Positions 28,636 through 37,528 are shown, counted from the first letter of the stretch. The stretch: DNA of 64,000 bases from Streptomyces sp. Alt3 (GCF_030719215.1 NZ_CP120983.1:3224001-3288000); one strand, 5' to 3'. The notes: generated by a model from the letters alone, not told the origin. Numbers and translations are program-made.

Positions 28636-30944
28636 CCGTCCGTCCCCGGCCCGGCCGGGGCGCCGGTGCCGAGCAGCAGCCGCAGCACCGGGACCACCGC
28701 GTCCGCCCGCCCCTCGTCGAGCCCCTCGCCGAAGCCCGGGGCAGCGGGCACGCTTTCGTCGTGGGCCCTGCCGGGATCCGGCCCGCGGCGGACCAGTTCG
28801 CCCAACGCACGCCGCGCACCGGGCTCGTAGGCCGAGAACGTGCGGCGCAACAGGGGCAGTACGTCGGTGAAGGCTTCGGCCGGTACACCGGTCAGCCAGG
28901 TGTCGACGAGCGCGAGGAGGCGCTCGTCGTGGACGAGCAGCAGGCCGCCTCCCGCGGCTCCGCCCACGAACCCCTCGATCCAGGCGGCCGCGTCGGCCGG
29001 TGCGCTGCCGGGCGAGAGGGCCAGCCCCATCAGCAGCGCGGCCTCGCTCTCGGCCAGTCGCCCGCCGTCCAGGAGCAGGCGCGCGGCACGGCCCCGGACC
29101 ACCCCGGCGACCGCGTCCCTGCCTGCGAGTTTCCGGAGGACGCCGGCCCACCGTTCGGGCAGCCCGTCCGCCCCTGCGGTGTCGGCGAGCAGCCCGACCG
29201 CCGTGTGCACGCCGTCCACCCGACGGTGCGCCTCCAGGGCCGCGTCCGCGTCGAGCCCGGTGCAGGCAGGCGGCAGGCACACACAGACGCGCTCGGCGAG
29301 CCCGACGGCGACCTCTCCCAGGGCCGCGGTGTCGGTGGACCGCACGTCTCCGTACCGCAGGGAGCGGGCCAGGGCGGGCAACGCGTCGGCGAGGTGGCCG
29401 ACGTCCGCGTCGAGGGCGGCCCGGTCGGCGAGGGCCCTCATCACCACGGGCAGGGCCTCGGACAGACCGGCCAGGAGGCACTGCTCGGCGAGCGCGGTGA
29501 CCCCGGCCAGCGACGGCGCCGAGACCGCGTCGGTCTCCGCCCTGGCGGTCGCGGCGCCGAGCACGGTGGTCCCCCACACACCGGCCTCGGCGATCCGGAC
29601 GTACAGCTCGGGCTCCCAGTGCAGCCGCCAGCTCTCCCGGAACGTCCCCGTGCTCCCCCGGCCCGCGACGGGCTCGCCCCAGTGCACCTCGAGCAGCCGG
29701 AGCCGGTGCAGGAGCCGGCTGCGGGCCGCGTCGGTGTCCTTGCGCAGGTCGAGATCCAGCTCGCGCCTCCCGGCCTCGGGCCTGAGTCTGAGTGTCCGCT
29801 GCTGTCTGTCCAGGTCGCGCTGGAGTGGGACGGCAGGGGCGGTCTCCGGGACCTCTCCGAGGGTCTCGCCGACGACGAGCCGGTCCCGCACGAGGGCGAG
29901 CGGCACGTCGGACCCTTCGCACATGACGGCCCTGACGGCGTCGGTGGCTTCGGTGAGGCCCACGGCCGGGCGGCCTCTCAGTGCCGCCAGGGTCCCGGCG
30001 AGTCCGACGGCCTCGATGACATCCGCGCTGGACACCGTCCTGTCCGTGTCGCGCAGCAGCCCTGCGACCTTCGTCATCCAGCGCTCCACGGGCCGGTCCG
30101 GTGCGCCGAAGAGGTGCCCGTACCAGCCGGGGGACTCGATCCCCGCGCCGTATCCGCTGTGCCGGGCGAGCCTGCGATGGGTCCAGGGCACCCAGGTCAG
30201 CTCCGTCCTCACCTTGGGCATCCCCTTGAGGAGGGCCCGGTCGGCGGCGACCGTCGTCCTCGTGTGGAGCGCGGGCACGTGCCACGCGCCGCAGACCACG
30301 GCGACGTCGTCGCCGAACTCCTTGCGGGCGGCGCGCAGCTGAAGGCGCATGCAGGCCTCCCGGACGGCGTCCTGCGGATGTCCGCCGTCCCCGTACGCCT
30401 CGCGCAGCGCCGTCATCGCCTCGGCGAGCGTGGCGAACGGGTCGCGCGGGTCGGCCGGGGGGCCGTCCTCCGCGCGGTGCTCGACGACGTCCTCCCACCA
30501 GCGCTCGGGGTCGTCGTAGCCCGCGGCCTCGGCGAGGACTCCGATCGGATCGATGCCCCGGCCGTCCTCCGCGCCGTCCTCCTTCGGTTCCGTCAGCGCC
30601 AGCGAGTGCGCCGCGGGCAGGTCCACGAAGCGCACGGGGACCCCGTGCGCCGAAGCCCAGCGGATCGCCACCCACTCGGGTGAGAAGTCGGCCATGGGCC
30701 AGAAGGCCGCCCGGCCGGGATCGTCCACGGCGTGCGCGAGGAGCGCGACCGGCGGACGCATCCGGCCGTGCGCGGCGAGCGGCAGCAACGCGTCGCCCTC
30801 CGGGGGGCCTTCGACGAGGACGGCGCTCGGCCGCGCGTGGTCCAGAGCGGCCAGGACCGCGCGGGCGGAGCCCGGCCCGTGGTGGCGCACCCCCAGCAGC
30901 AGCGGTCCTCCGGAGACTGCGGTCCTGCCGGTGCGGGAGGTCAT
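28632..30944 (-). CDS. DUF5682 family protein
   Basis: A 770-residue cytoplasmic protein matching DUF5682. Conserved-looking pieces are GVRHHGPGSARAVLAALD and VLVEGPPEGD near the start, WPMADFSPEW, and VCGAWHVPAL near residue 215. The His-rich HHGPGS, Glu-Gly-Pro and Gly-x-x-His pieces recall TraB/erythromycin-esterase-like hydrolase folds; that comparison is my inference. The C-terminal 350 residues are Leu/Ala-rich and likely helical repeats. Overlaps both the MoxR gene before it and the VWA gene after it by four bases, so the three are one translationally coupled operon. Confidence 0.88.
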   Translation of the reverse strand: MTSRTGRTAVSGGPLLLGVRHHGPGSARAVLAALDHARPSAVLVEGPPEGDALLPLAAHGRMRPPVALLAHAVDDPGRAAFWPMADFSPEWVAIRWASAHGVPVRFVDLPAAHSLALTEPKEDGAEDGRGIDPIGVLAEAAGYDDPERWWEDVVEHRAEDGPPADPRDPFATLAEAMTALREAYGDGGHPQDAVREACMRLQLRAARKEFGDDVAVVCGAWHVPALHTRTTVAADRALLKGMPKVRTELTWVPWTHRRLARHSGYGAGIESPGWYGHLFGAPDRPVERWMTKVAGLLRDTDRTVSSADVIEAVGLAGTLAALRGRPAVGLTEATDAVRAVMCEGSDVPLALVRDRLVVGETLGEVPETAPAVPLQRDLDRQQRTLRLRPEAGRRELDLDLRKDTDAARSRLLHRLRLLEVHWGEPVAGRGSTGTFRESWRLHWEPELYVRIAEAGVWGTTVLGAATARAETDAVSAPSLAGVTALAEQCLLAGLSEALPVVMRALADRAALDADVGHLADALPALARSLRYGDVRSTDTAALGEVAVGLAERVCVCLPPACTGLDADAALEAHRRVDGVHTAVGLLADTAGADGLPERWAGVLRKLAGRDAVAGVVRGRAARLLLDGGRLAESEAALLMGLALSPGSAPADAAAWIEGFVGGAAGGGLLLVHDERLLALVDTWLTGVPAEAFTDVLPLLRRTFSAYEPGARRALGELVRRGPDPGRAHDESVPAAPGFGEGLDEGRADAVVPVLRLLLGTGAPAGPGTDG

Positions 30945-32053
30945 TCGGCGGCCTCACGGCAGGCGCGGTAGAAGTCCTTCCAGCCTTCGCGTTCCCGGAC
31001 GACCGTCTCCACGTACTCCTGCCAGACCAGGCGGTCGGCCGTGGGGTCGCGGACGACGGCACCGAGGATGCCGGCCGCGACGTCGCCGGGGCGCAGGACA
31101 CCGTCGCCGAAGTGCGCGGCGAGCGCGAGTCCTCCGGTCACGACGGAGATGGCCTCGGCCGTGGACAGCGTGCCGGACGGTGACTTGAGCCTGGTGCGGC
31201 CGTCCGTGGTGATGCCGTCGCGCAGTTCGCGGAAGACCGTGACGACGCGCCTGATCTCGGCCGTGCCGTCGGGCGCCGGAGGCAGGTCGAGCGAATGGCC
31301 GATCTGGGCGACACGGCGGGACACGATGTCCACCTCGGCCTCCGGTGTCGCGGGCAGCGGCAGCACGACGGTGTTGAACCGGCGGCGCAGGGCGCTGGAG
31401 AGTTCGTTGACACCGCGGTCGCGGTCGTTCGCCGTGGCGACGAGGTTGAACCCCCTGACCGCCTGGACCTCCTGTCCCAGCTCGGGAACGGGGAGTGTCT
31501 TCTCCGAGAGGATCGTGATGAGCGCGTCCTGCACGTCGGCGGGGATGCGGGTGAGTTCCTCCACGCGGACGGTCATGCCCTCGGCCATGGCCCGCATGAC
31601 CGGGCTCGGCACCAGCGCCTCACGGCTGGGACCGTGGGCCAGCAGCTGCGCGTAGTTCCACCCGTAGCGGACCGCCTCCTCCGGGGTGCCGGCGGTGCCC
31701 TGGACGAGCAGGGTGGAGTCCCCGCTGACGGCTGCGGCGAGGTGCTCGGACACCCAGGTCTTGGCGGTCCCGGGGACGCCGAGGAGCAGCAGCGCACGGT
31801 CGGTGGCCAGCGTGGCCACGGCGACCTCCACGAGACGGCGCGGGCCCACGTACTTCGGTGTGATCAGCGTGCCGTCCGGGAGCGTCCCGCCGAGCAGATA
31901 GGTGGAGACGGCCCACGGCGAGAGCTTCCAACGAGCAGGCCTGGGGCGGTCGTCGGCGGCGGCGAGCGCCGTGAGCTCAGCGGCGAAGGTGTGCTCGGCG
32001 TGCGGCCTCAGGGCTTCGCGGCCGGCTGCGTCGGTCTGTACGGACACGGTCAT
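30941..32053 (-). CDS. MoxR-type AAA+ ATPase
   Basis: A 370-residue AAA+ protein of the MoxR group. Walker A is GVPGTAKT at 92-99. The Walker B position carries VRVEELTRIP, sensor 1 is in FNLVATANDRDRG, and the arginine-finger region is SSALRRRF. MoxR ATPases work with VWA-domain partners to remodel or assemble target proteins; the VWA partner is the third gene of this operon. GGAGGGGG precedes the ATG. The transcript probably starts at a DNA-damage-type promoter about 40 bases upstream. Confidence 0.93.
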   Translation of the reverse strand: MTVSVQTDAAGREALRPHAEHTFAAELTALAAADDRPRPARWKLSPWAVSTYLLGGTLPDGTLITPKYVGPRRLVEVAVATLATDRALLLLGVPGTAKTWVSEHLAAAVSGDSTLLVQGTAGTPEEAVRYGWNYAQLLAHGPSREALVPSPVMRAMAEGMTVRVEELTRIPADVQDALITILSEKTLPVPELGQEVQAVRGFNLVATANDRDRGVNELSSALRRRFNTVVLPLPATPEAEVDIVSRRVAQIGHSLDLPPAPDGTAEIRRVVTVFRELRDGITTDGRTRLKSPSGTLSTAEAISVVTGGLALAAHFGDGVLRPGDVAAGILGAVVRDPTADRLVWQEYVETVVREREGWKDFYRACREAAE

Positions 32054-32091
32054 GGATCCCCCTCCGGATCGGTCGACCCGATGCGGTTTCC

Positions 32092-32114
32092 ACGGTGCAC
32101 CATGCCACTGACAA
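32092..32114 (-). promoter_or_regulatory. PafBC-type (RecA-independent DNA damage) promoter of the MoxR operon
   Basis: Reading on the minus strand, TTGTCAGTG (32114-32106), eight bases, then CACCGT (32097-32092). The known motif is TTGTCRGTG-N8-TAnnnT; the upstream element and spacing are exact, and the -10 differs only by C for the first T. Transcription would start about 30 bases before the MoxR ATG, leaving room for its GGAGG site. Confidence 0.78.
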
Positions 32115-32159
32115 CCGGTCCCGGGAGGCGTCCGGGACCGGTCGTGGGCCGGCGGTGGA

Positions 32160-32588
32160 TCAGTCCGGGACGGGCGAGACGGCGACGCATCCGCCGCTGG
32201 TGAGCAGCTCTTCGCCCTTCACCTCTTCGATGACCTCGCCCTTGTAGGTGATGGTGCAGGCGAGGTCCGCCGCACCCGCGTCCGGTGCGGCCGGCATGAC
32301 CGCCGGAGGCATGATCCCGCGCAGGGTGACGGTCTTCCTCCACGGCAACGCGGGGGACTTGACGGTTTCGATCTCGGGCTCCATGGCCTTGCCGCCACCG
32401 CCGTGGAACCGGATCTCCTCGGCGCTCGTTCCGGTGACCTCGTAGGTCACCTCGTAGGTCTGGTCCACGACCTTGTCGACGGCCTCGGAACAGGCGCCGA
32501 GACCGAACGTGAGACCACAGACCGCCGATGCCGACACAACGGTACGAATGGTGCGTTCGGCATGTGTGGTACGCATGATGCGATTCAT
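32160..32588 (-). CDS. MmpS-like lipoprotein
   Basis: A 142-residue lipoprotein. A basic N-terminus and hydrophobic core lead to a lipobox GLGAC near residue 33. The mature part begins SEAVDKVVDQTYEVTYEVTG and contains LPWRKTV-type sequence (ALPWRKTVTLRG) and a Cys pair (DLACTITYKG and GGCVAV), as in MmpS transport-accessory-like proteins of actinobacteria. ATG 32588 follows GGGGGATT. A minus-strand promoter TTGACC (32656-32651), 17 bases, TTCTCT (32633-32628) is plausible. It sits between the two arms of the MoxR/SWIM locus and may be a later insertion. Confidence 0.75.
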   Translation of the reverse strand: MNRIMRTTHAERTIRTVVSASAVCGLTFGLGACSEAVDKVVDQTYEVTYEVTGTSAEEIRFHGGGGKAMEPEIETVKSPALPWRKTVTLRGIMPPAVMPAAPDAGAADLACTITYKGEVIEEVKGEELLTSGGCVAVSPVPD

Positions 32589-32706
32589 TGGAATCCCCCG
32601 GTTTTTCCCATGAAACGTCTTCTTCGCAGAGAAGCGCACGAGGGCCGGGCGGTCAAGTCCTCTCGCTTCGGCCGGAGCCGGCGCCCGGCCGGCCGGCCGG
32701 GGCCGA

Positions 32707-32729
32707 TTGTCAGTGCCGCCCTCTACCGT
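32707..32729 (+). promoter_or_regulatory. PafBC-type DNA damage promoter of the SWIM-family-like gene
   Basis: TTGTCAGTG at 32707-32715, an eight-base spacer, and TACCGT at 32724-32729: a perfect match to TTGTCRGTG-N8-TAnnnT. The ATG begins seven bases after the -10 box, so the transcript would be leaderless. Confidence 0.85.
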
Positions 32730-32736
32730 CGTCTCC

Positions 32737-33840
32737 ATGGTGCTATCTCACGGGGGAGAACCCAGGCGCTCCGACCGGCCGGTGGAGCGCCGGAAGACGG
32801 AAGAGGGGCCGGCCGACGTTCCTGGCGGTGCATCACCTGAAGTCGCCGGTGGGTCCGGTGCGCGGGCTGCGTCCGCGGACCGTGCGGCGGCCCGGCGCGC
32901 CGAGCGCAGAGCCGAGCGCGTCACCGGCGGTGCGCAGGAGCTGGAGCAACGGCTCACCGATCTGCTGCGCGGCGGGCTCTCGGAAGCCGGCCGCCCGGGT
33001 TACGGGCTGTGGGAGGAGACGGCGGCCCGCATGGTCGACGCGCAGGCTCCGGGGCTGGCGTCTCGTACAAGGGAGTTGGAGTCCATACCGGCCTCGGGAC
33101 CCGGCTGGCCGGCTCGGCTGCTCGAGGAGTGCGCGCTCCTGCACCTGCTGGACTCCGCCTGGCTCCGGCTCGGCCTGCTGCCCGGCCCGCTGGCGGCGAC
33201 CGTCCGTACGAGGGTGGGGCTGACCGCCTCGGCAGAGGGGCCGGCCGTCCGCGACCACTGGCTGGTCCTCGCGCAGTACGACACCCCGGACGGCAGGATC
33301 GTCACCCGCCGCGTCTGGCTGTACGGCGGTGCTTCGGGGCGCATCGCCCTGCTGCTGTCCTACGGGGCGCCCGGGCGCGCCCCGGCCCGTGCGCTGCCGG
33401 TGGGTGCCGTGATCGACGCCGAGGTGACGCCGTATCCGGGCGGTGGAGGGCTGAGGGTGGAGCTGGGGACCGAGTTCGGTGAGCCCGTCGCCACCGGAGC
33501 ACCGCCGCCGGGCGGCACGACGGCGGACGCCGTCGCCGCGTACGGGAACGCGTTGCGGGACGACCCGTGGCTCGACGCCTGGCCGGCCGCCCTGCGTGAT
33601 GTCGTCCCGGTGCAGTCGGGGGACGGCTGGCAACTGGTGGGCGCCACGGACGGTTCCGCCCTGCCGGTCGCGGCCTCGGCGCTGTCCCGGCCGGGTCTGT
33701 GGAAGCTCGTCGCGCTCTCCGGGGGCAGTCCCCTGACGGTGTTCGGCGAATGCGGGCACCGGGGTTTCGATCCGCTCGCCGCCTGGTGTCCCGCGAGTTC
33801 CGAAGGCGTGGGGCCGGGCGCGGCCGTGGCCCTCACCTGA
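32737..33840 (+). CDS. SWIM-family-like protein lacking the SWIM zinc finger
   Basis: A 367-residue protein. From about residue 60 (RAERVTGGAQELEQRLTDLL, GYGLWEETAARMVDAQAPG, LLEECALLHLLD) it closely resembles the C-terminal part of streptomycete SWIM zinc-finger proteins that neighbour DUF5691 genes. Those have about 110 residues with a CxC...CxH SWIM motif first. Here that part is replaced by a short charged stretch, and no SWIM motif can be found upstream in any frame. The start ATG is seven bases from a perfect damage-type -10 box, so the promoter is kept while the domain is lost. Family comparison is from memory. Confidence 0.75.
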   Translation: MVLSHGGEPRRSDRPVERRKTEEGPADVPGGASPEVAGGSGARAASADRAAARRAERRAERVTGGAQELEQRLTDLLRGGLSEAGRPGYGLWEETAARMVDAQAPGLASRTRELESIPASGPGWPARLLEECALLHLLDSAWLRLGLLPGPLAATVRTRVGLTASAEGPAVRDHWLVLAQYDTPDGRIVTRRVWLYGGASGRIALLLSYGAPGRAPARALPVGAVIDAEVTPYPGGGGLRVELGTEFGEPVATGAPPPGGTTADAVAAYGNALRDDPWLDAWPAALRDVVPVQSGDGWQLVGATDGSALPVAASALSRPGLWKLVALSGGSPLTVFGECGHRGFDPLAAWCPASSEGVGPGAAVALT

Positions 33841-33884
33841 CGCGTCCGCAGGCCCTGACACCCCGGATCACCGGAAGGAACCCG

Positions 33885-35513
33885 ATGCCCATCACCGCCA
33901 CGACGACCGGAGTGCCTGTGAACGCCTCGTGGGAGGACCTCGTGACCTCGGCGGTGCTCGGAACCGACCGGCGGCCGCTCCGGACGGGGGATGGCGCCTC
34001 GGCCGCCCCCTCTGCGCTGCTCGACGCCGCCGCGGCGCACACCGTGCGCCGCAGAGCAGCCCTGCGTCCGGCCACCGGGGCCGCCCTGCCCACGCCCGCA
34101 CCCGCCGACCTCCGGCCGCCGCTGCCTGCCGCCGCCCGCCGTCGGCTCGCCCAGTTGCTCGCCGACCGTTCGGCGCAGCCCGGCGGCGGGCGCCGGGGAT
34201 CGGCCCCCGATCTCACCGAGCTGATCCCCCAGTGGCTGACCTCCGCCGGTGCGCACGGCTACCGCGCCCCGGCGGAGCTGCTCCCCGCCCTGCTGGACGC
34301 GGCGAGAGCGCGTACGGATCTGCGTCCGCACGTGTTGGCGTTCGCCGGACCGCGCGGGCTGTGGCTGGCCTCGCTGAATCCGGAGTGGCGGTTCGCCCTG
34401 CGCGCATCGACGAGGGACGCGCGGCGACCGGACACGGCGGACCCCGGGACCGTGCGCCTGATCTGGGAGGAGGGCCTCTTCGCCGAGCGGGCCGCGCTGC
34501 TCGGCGCCGTGCGGGATCAGGACCCCGGCGGGGCCCGCTCCCTGCTCGCCTCCACGTGGTCCTCGGAACGGGCCGAGGACCGGCTGATGTTCCTCGACTC
34601 CCTCCGGTCCGGCCTCTCGGGGGACGACGAGGCGTTCCTCGAGGAGGCCTTGGCCGACCGCAGCCGCAACGTACGCGCCACGGCTGCCGAGTTGCTGTCC
34701 TCGCTCCCCGGTTCGGCGCTCGCCCGCAGGATGGCGGACCGTGCCACCTCCTGCGTGAATCCCGACCGCACGGGGGGCGCCGTGTCCGTCGCGGTGGAGG
34801 CGCCGCACGAGTGCGACGCCGCGATGCAGCGGGACGGAGTCGTGCCGGTACCGCCCTCGGGGCGCGGGGAACGGTCCTGGTGGCTCGGACAGTTGGTGGA
34901 GGCCACCCCGCTCGGTGTCTGGCGGGAGAGGTTCGGCGGCCGGGCGGCCCACGAGCTCGTGGCGCTGCCGGTCGCCGACGGCTGGGCGGGTGAGCTGCAC
35001 GCCGCCTGGTGCAGGGCCGCCGTGCGGCAGCGCGATCCCGACTGGGCGCGGGCGCTGCTCGGTGCCCCCTCGACACCCCCGGCGAACGGCCCCGGTACGG
35101 CTTCACTGGCAGAGCGGTCGAAGCTCCTCGCCGTTCTGCCGCCACCCGAGCGGGCGCTCTGGGTCGCCGGCTTCATAGCCGCGCACGGCCTGTCGGAGGC
35201 CTTCCAGCTGCTCGGCGTCTGCTCCGTGCCCTGGGAAGCGCCGCTCGGCCGGTCGGTGGTCGATGCCCTGGACATCGCCCGGGACGCGGGGAGCTACCCC
35301 TGGAGCTTCAGCGGGGTGATGGGCCTCGCCGAGCGCTGCCTGAACCCCGCCGAGGCGGACCGTCTCGCGGTCCTCACCACCACCCCGGACGAGCCGGAGG
35401 GCGCGTCGCCGGGTGCGGGTGGCTACTGGTCGGAGGCGTTCCAGCGCCTGGTGTCCACCTTGCGCCTGCGCGCCGCCATGGACGCGGAGCTGTCCGAGGG
35501 CGGCGCGGGATGA
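33885..35513 (+). CDS. DUF5691 family protein
   Basis: A 542-residue cytoplasmic protein matching DUF5691. It begins with SWEDLVTSAVLGTDRRPL, typical for the family. The middle holds HEAT-like helical repeats (RLMFLDSLRSGLSGDDEAFLEEALADR and RNVRATAAELLSSLPGS segments). Trp-rich conserved points include GERSWWLGQLVEATPLGVW. GGAAGGA before the ATG and the 44-base gap after the SWIM-like gene indicate one operon. Its partnership with MoxR/DUF5682/VWA genes across the divergent promoter recurs in actinobacteria; biochemical role unknown. Confidence 0.87.
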   Translation: MPITATTTGVPVNASWEDLVTSAVLGTDRRPLRTGDGASAAPSALLDAAAAHTVRRRAALRPATGAALPTPAPADLRPPLPAAARRRLAQLLADRSAQPGGGRRGSAPDLTELIPQWLTSAGAHGYRAPAELLPALLDAARARTDLRPHVLAFAGPRGLWLASLNPEWRFALRASTRDARRPDTADPGTVRLIWEEGLFAERAALLGAVRDQDPGGARSLLASTWSSERAEDRLMFLDSLRSGLSGDDEAFLEEALADRSRNVRATAAELLSSLPGSALARRMADRATSCVNPDRTGGAVSVAVEAPHECDAAMQRDGVVPVPPSGRGERSWWLGQLVEATPLGVWRERFGGRAAHELVALPVADGWAGELHAAWCRAAVRQRDPDWARALLGAPSTPPANGPGTASLAERSKLLAVLPPPERALWVAGFIAAHGLSEAFQLLGVCSVPWEAPLGRSVVDALDIARDAGSYPWSFSGVMGLAERCLNPAEADRLAVLTTTPDEPEGASPGAGGYWSEAFQRLVSTLRLRAAMDAELSEGGAG

Positions 35514-35558
35514 CCACGAGGAGTCAGGAAAAGGGCCGGGTGCTGCCGGAGCGCGGGA

Positions 35559-35972
35559 TCACGCCTCCGCGGGCTGGCGGACGTGCGCGTTCACCCAGTC
35601 GACGATCGAGGTGGTCGTCGCACCCGGGGTGAAGATCTCCGCGACGCCCTGCTCCTTCAGCGGAGCGATGTCCGCCTCCGGGATGATGCCGCCGCCGAAG
35701 ACCTTGATGTCCTCCGCCTCGCGTTCCTTCAGCAGCTCGATGACCTTGGCGAAGAGCGTGTTGTGCGCTCCGGAGAGGATCGAGAGGCCGATGGCGTCCG
35801 CGTCCTCCTGGATCGCCGTGTCCACGATCTGTTCGGGGGTCTGGTGGAGCCCCGTGTAGATGACCTCCATGCCCGCGTCCCGCAGCGCCCGCGCGATCAC
35901 CTTGGCCCCGCGGTCATGGCCGTCGAGGCCCGGCTTGGCCACCACCACACGGATAGGACCGGTCACACCCAT
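35559..35972 (-). CDS. icmB: Isobutyryl-CoA mutase small subunit (cobalamin-binding)
   Basis: A 137-residue B12-binding domain protein. Asp17-x-His19-x2-Gly22 (LDGHDRG) is the adenosylcobalamin DxHxxG motif, with [11 protein letters not shown] and [11 protein letters not shown] completing the site. Length and sequence fit IcmB, which joins IcmA to interconvert isobutyryl-CoA and butyryl-CoA; the large subunit is not in this window. The ATG follows GGAGGC by six bases. Convergent with the DUF5691 gene. A methylmalonyl-CoA mutase-type domain protein is the alternative name. Confidence 0.85.
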   Translation of the reverse strand: MGVTGPIRVVVAKPGLDGHDRGAKVIARALRDAGMEVIYTGLHQTPEQIVDTAIQEDADAIGLSILSGAHNTLFAKVIELLKEREAEDIKVFGGGIIPEADIAPLKEQGVAEIFTPGATTTSIVDWVNAHVRQPAEA

Positions 35973-36313
35973 CAATGCCTCCACATGCGTCTGCCGTACC
36001 CGAGGGCCGGCGATGTGAACGAACGTTATCCACAGCATCCCGCACGGCGTCGTTTCGCGGTGGTCCGGGAGGGGGAAATCACACATGGGACATGTTCGCC
36101 GGCGTCGTTCCCAGCATCGCGCGGCCCACGGGCCGCGCGAGGGTCGCCGCCAGGGAGCCGCAACGAGGACGTCGTACCACCGCGCCGTCAGCCGCACGGC
36201 ACGGTGGTGCGGCCCCCGGCACGCCAAGGCCGCCGGCCGCCTCCGCAGCGACCCCCGTGAGGGCGTACGGGGCAGGGAGCCGCCTCCCCGCATGCCGGTG
36301 CAGGAGGTCGGCC
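35973..36313. other. Intergenic stretch without gene
   Basis: Divergent space between icmB and the lipase-like gene. I see no supported coding frame. GAACGAACGTTA near 36016 looks a little like a LexA box but fails in the right half-site. GTTATCCACA occurs once only, so there is no origin signal. Both promoters must lie here but cannot be placed. Confidence 0.45.
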
Positions 36314-37294
36314 ATGAAGGTCCTGTCCTTCCTACCCCTACTGCTGCGCGGGCCGTTCATGCGTCCCGCCTGGCTGTCGTCGACGCTGATCGGAGCCACC
36401 GCGCTGGAGCTGGTGGTCCTCGCCGGGCACGTACTCATCTACCCGTCCGGCCTCACTCCGGAGCGTCGCCCCCCAACGCCCCGGCCCGCCCCCGACGCCG
36501 GCAGGGGCCAGGAATCCGGCACCGGCGAGGACACAGGCCCCGGCGCGGGCATGGACGCCGGAGCCGGACCGGACGAGGAGTACGGCGACGGTCACAACGC
36601 CGGTCGCGACAGGATCACCCGTTCGGCGGACGCGACCGCTCTGCCCACCGCGGGCGACGACCGCCCGCCCGTCGTCCTCCTGCACGGCTTCATCGACAAT
36701 CGCTCCGTCTTCGTCCTGCTCCGCCGCTCGCTGGCCCGGCACGGCTGGCACCATCTGGAGTCGCTCAACTACTCACCTCTGACCTGCGACATCCGCACGG
36801 CGGCCGAGCTGCTCGACCGGCACGTCGAGGAGATCTGCGCCCGCACCGGGCGCCGCGAGGTCGACATCGTGGGTCACAGCCTCGGCGGCCTCATCGCGCG
36901 GTACTACGTCCAGCGGCTCGGCGGGGACCGCAGGGTGCGCACGCTCGTCACGCTCGGTACACCACACGGCGGGACGGCGGCCGTCCCACTGGCCGGCGCA
37001 CACCCCATCGTCCGCCAGATGCGCAGCGGCTCCGACCTCATCGAGGAACTGCGCCGTCCCGCCCCGGGCTGCCGGACGCGGTTCGTCAGCTTCTGGAGCG
37101 AGCTGGACAGGGTGATCCTTCCCGTGGAGACGGCCTGCGTGGATCATCCCGACCTCGACGCGGTGAACGTGCGCGTCACCGGCATCGGCCATCTCGCCCT
37201 TCCGGTGCATCCAGCGGTCGCCTCCGCGATCCGGCAGGCACTCGAATCCGACGGTTCGGCCGTCGGTGCTCCGGGAGCCGCTCACGTCGCGTGA
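36314..37294 (+). CDS. Membrane-anchored lipase-like alpha/beta hydrolase
   Basis: A 326-residue protein. A hydrophobic segment at about residues 20-45 acts as signal anchor. An acidic Gly-rich linker ([17 protein letters not shown]) precedes the hydrolase. [11 protein letters not shown] is the oxyanion region and [15 protein letters not shown] holds the nucleophile Ser; a C-terminal [11 protein letters not shown] supplies the likely catalytic His. Resembles triacylglycerol lipases of the LipA/EstA kind. CAGGAGG is seven bases before the ATG. Confidence 0.84.
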   Translation: MKVLSFLPLLLRGPFMRPAWLSSTLIGATALELVVLAGHVLIYPSGLTPERRPPTPRPAPDAGRGQESGTGEDTGPGAGMDAGAGPDEEYGDGHNAGRDRITRSADATALPTAGDDRPPVVLLHGFIDNRSVFVLLRRSLARHGWHHLESLNYSPLTCDIRTAAELLDRHVEEICARTGRREVDIVGHSLGGLIARYYVQRLGGDRRVRTLVTLGTPHGGTAAVPLAGAHPIVRQMRSGSDLIEELRRPAPGCRTRFVSFWSELDRVILPVETACVDHPDLDAVNVRVTGIGHLALPVHPAVASAIRQALESDGSAVGAPGAAHVA

Positions 37295-37422
37295 GTTGAT
37301 TCTTGAACCACCGAACCCCCGTCAAATAGAACGGGTTTCGAACATAGGGCCAAACCTGCCTATCCGGTCCACCGAAAGGCGGCCGATTGCCCGTTTCCTG
37401 AAGGGCTGGAGCCCCCCGAAGA

Positions 37423-37452
37423 TTGTCGTCCTCACCTACCGCCGGGTACAGT
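37423..37452 (+). promoter_or_regulatory. Vegetative-type promoter of the M23 peptidase gene
   Basis: TTGTCG (37423-37428), 18 bases, TACAGT (37447-37452). Spacing and boxes fit a principal-sigma promoter, giving a 5' leader of about 70 bases. Confidence 0.55.
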
Positions 37453-37528
37453 CGCGGCCACTGCTCACCCCGGGATCCCCCCACCGGACCCCGGAACAGG
37501 TCCTGCTGCCGAGGCGAGAGAGAAGTTG

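Noticed and set aside
27943..31101. A 1052-codon frame on the minus strand crossing DUF5682
   Set aside because: Only its last part (from ATG 28635) is real, as the first part of the VWA protein. The rest is a shifted-frame shadow of MoxR/DUF5682, full of Arg and Pro.
36011..36025. LexA-like box before icmB
   Set aside because: GAAC-N4-GTTA lacks the right half-site and the flanking C/G of the actinobacterial SOS box.
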